Shown here piece by piece: positions 22,961 to 24,041 of a stretch of 24,041 bases of DNA. This DNA is from CAZQVN01 sp964596775. GTDB lineage: Bacteria; Eisenbacteria; RBG-16-71-46; JABDJR01; JAWXBZ01. Position numbers and translations under genes: made by a program. How positions within the stretch are numbered: the first letter of the stretch is position 1; each line of letters opens with the position of its first letter. Below the pieces are notes generated by a model. That model had not been told where the DNA came from, made no database searches, and worked only from the letters and a program-made list of their open reading frames with translations. The stretch covers positions 1-24,041 of the forward strand of contig CAZQVN010000057.1 of assembly GCA_964596775.1 (NCBI GenBank), in the 5' to 3' direction.

Positions 22961-24003
22961 GGGCGACCTCCTCCGCCGAACCGCGGCATCAGGTGACAGG
23001 TGGCGCAGTCCCTGCCGGGCTGGTGCGTATCGAGTCCCGCATGGCACGAAAGGCAGAGGGCGCGGGAGCGGTCGACGGAGCGGGTCAGGGCGGACCCGGC
23101 GGGTCCGGTGAACCGCGTCTCCGCGTGACATCCCGCGGTGGCGCACCCGGTCTCGTGAACGCTGAGCGGGTGGACGCCCGGCGGAGGGGTTTCGTGGCAG
23201 GTCCGGCAGGACACGTTGGCGCCGTGGTGGCTCTCGTGGCAGGACGCGCAGTCCACCCGCGGGGGAGCGTCATGGGGAGCGGCGTGACAGCTGCCGCACT
23301 GGAGCGCCGCATGGCTCGCGTGATCGAACACGAGGCGCCGGTTCCTCGGCGGAGTTTCCGCGGAGAGCCGCATCGCAACCGCCCTGGCCCGGGGGCCGGA
23401 GATCTCCGGGCGGGTGTGGCACAGAACGCAGTTGTCGGACACGGGAGGACTGTGATGGCACGAAGCGCATCGCTCCGTCGTGCCGGCCACGAGCCGGGAG
23501 TGACTGTCCACGGTTTCGTGGCATTCCGAGCAGGCCAGCGACTCGTGGCGGTCGTGCGGAAACCGGGCCATGGCCCGCACCGCCGCCGGAGACCCCGCGG
23601 CGCCGTGGCAGGCCGCACAGTCGTTTCCGTCCGGTTTCCAGAGATGCGGCCGGTGACAGTTGCCGCAGTTCTCGAAGACATCCGGAGTCACGCGGTGAAA
23701 CATGGTTTCCGTCCAGGCCCTGGGGTGGCATTCGGCGCAGGAGGACCGATCCGGGTAGGCGGGAAGGGCACCCGATCCGGCCCCCTTTCCGCTCGCGTCC
23801 ATCCGGCCGGCCAGTTCAGCACCGACCGGGCACGATACAGGGTTTCCGGAGGAAGACCGGGAAGAAACACGGGACCCGCGGTCGGACCGCGGGTCCCCCA
23901 TCTCTTCATGCCTCTGGTTTTCCGCGCCCCCGCACCCGGCGATCCAGGACAGCCCCGCGAGGGACGCGCACCAGACCAGCCGGAAAGCGGGTGAACGCCG
24001 CAA
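22957..24003 (-). CDS. Outer-membrane lipoprotein multiheme cytochrome c
   Basis: This 348-residue protein has a lipoprotein signal (RRS n-region, hydrophobic core, lipobox WIAG-Cys24). After a Ser/Arg/Gly-rich linker come 11 CXXCH motifs (CAECH to CATCH) and one CX4CH (CATAGCH, about 50 residues before the end), so up to 12 hemes. FPHDRH and FDHASH supply likely distal histidines. It probably sits on the outer membrane, at the outer face of the barrel encoded next. The start is a TTG with no clear ribosome site. The frame stays open to the window edge, so a start further upstream is possible, but the signal peptide argues for this one. Its stop overlaps the barrel gene start by four bases. 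Confidence 0.88.
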   Translation of the reverse strand: MRRSPAFRLVWCASLAGLSWIAGCGGAENQRHEEMGDPRSDRGSRVSSRSSSGNPVSCPVGAELAGRMDASGKGAGSGALPAYPDRSSCAECHPRAWTETMFHRVTPDVFENCGNCHRPHLWKPDGNDCAACHGAAGSPAAVRAMARFPHDRHESLACSECHETVDSHSRLVAGTTERCASCHHSPPVSDNCVLCHTRPEISGPRARAVAMRLSAETPPRNRRLVFDHASHAALQCGSCHAAPHDAPPRVDCASCHESHHGANVSCRTCHETPPPGVHPLSVHETGCATAGCHAETRFTGPAGSALTRSVDRSRALCLSCHAGLDTHQPGRDCATCHLMPRFGGGGRP

Positions 24004-24014
24004 ACCGGGCCGGC

Positions 24015-24041
24015 CTATCGGAACATCCGCTCCAGCGAGAC
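24015..24041 (-). CDS. 3' end of the next operon gene (partial)
   Basis: Reading in from the right edge on the minus strand, one frame gives VSLERMFR and then TAG, 11 bases before the TTG start of the lipoprotein cytochrome. The tight spacing suggests that the cytochrome operon extends beyond the window. Eight codons do not identify the product. Confidence 0.35.
   Translation of the reverse strand, partial: VSLERMFR

Overview
The window is GC-rich throughout (by eye about two thirds G+C) and densely packed with genes. No stretch longer than about 190 bases lacks a gene. It has no rRNA, recognisable tRNA, insertion sequence or CRISPR array. Exported beta-barrel proteins, a lipoprotein signal and multiheme c-type cytochromes point to a Gram-negative bacterium with anaerobic or mixed respiration. 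The gene mix would fit Acidobacteriota, Desulfobacterota/Myxococcota-like lineages or related phyla, but nothing here fixes the taxon.

Left part (1-9.4 kb), mostly housekeeping and accessory enzymes. The tail of an upstream gene may end at 17 and is followed by a strong intrinsic terminator (77-116). Then come a DUF3891 protein and a zinc-ribbon rhomboid protease on +. On the minus strand a PfkB sugar kinase overlaps a membrane-anchored alkaline-phosphatase-superfamily enzyme, and a secreted metzincin-like TPR protein lies upstream of them. A divergent promoter region leads to a zinc-ribbon/DUF2007 protein and a PhzF-like isomerase on +. A two-domain VOC protein and a methyltransferase follow on the minus strand; the methyltransferase start region carries a 47-bp-period tandem duplication.

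Middle part (9.5-18.3 kb). A 929-residue exported TPR-peptidase (HELTH) protein is coupled by ATGA to a ferredoxin-NADP reductase-like flavoprotein. On the minus strand an exported thioredoxin-like protein contains an in-frame TGA exactly where the first Cys of the WCGPC active site is expected (WUGPC), followed by a bacterial-SECIS-like hairpin. I read this as one selenoprotein gene, not two fragments. It is followed by an outer-membrane barrel gene. Divergently there are a small TPR protein, a DUF983 protein and an RluA-type pseudouridine synthase. A structured intergenic region with nested inverted repeats then precedes a dihydroorotate-dehydrogenase-like gene.

Right part (18.4-24.0 kb). 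Four minus-strand genes are linked by three successive 4-base stop/start overlaps: a lipoprotein cytochrome (11 CXXCH plus one CX4CH), a beta-barrel, a 16-CXXCH exported cytochrome and an inner-membrane NapC/NirT-type cytochrome (6 CXXCH plus one CX3CH). Together they have the parts for an electron conduit from the quinone pool through periplasm and outer membrane to the outside, with up to 35 hemes. This cluster and the exported selenoprotein are the most notable contents.
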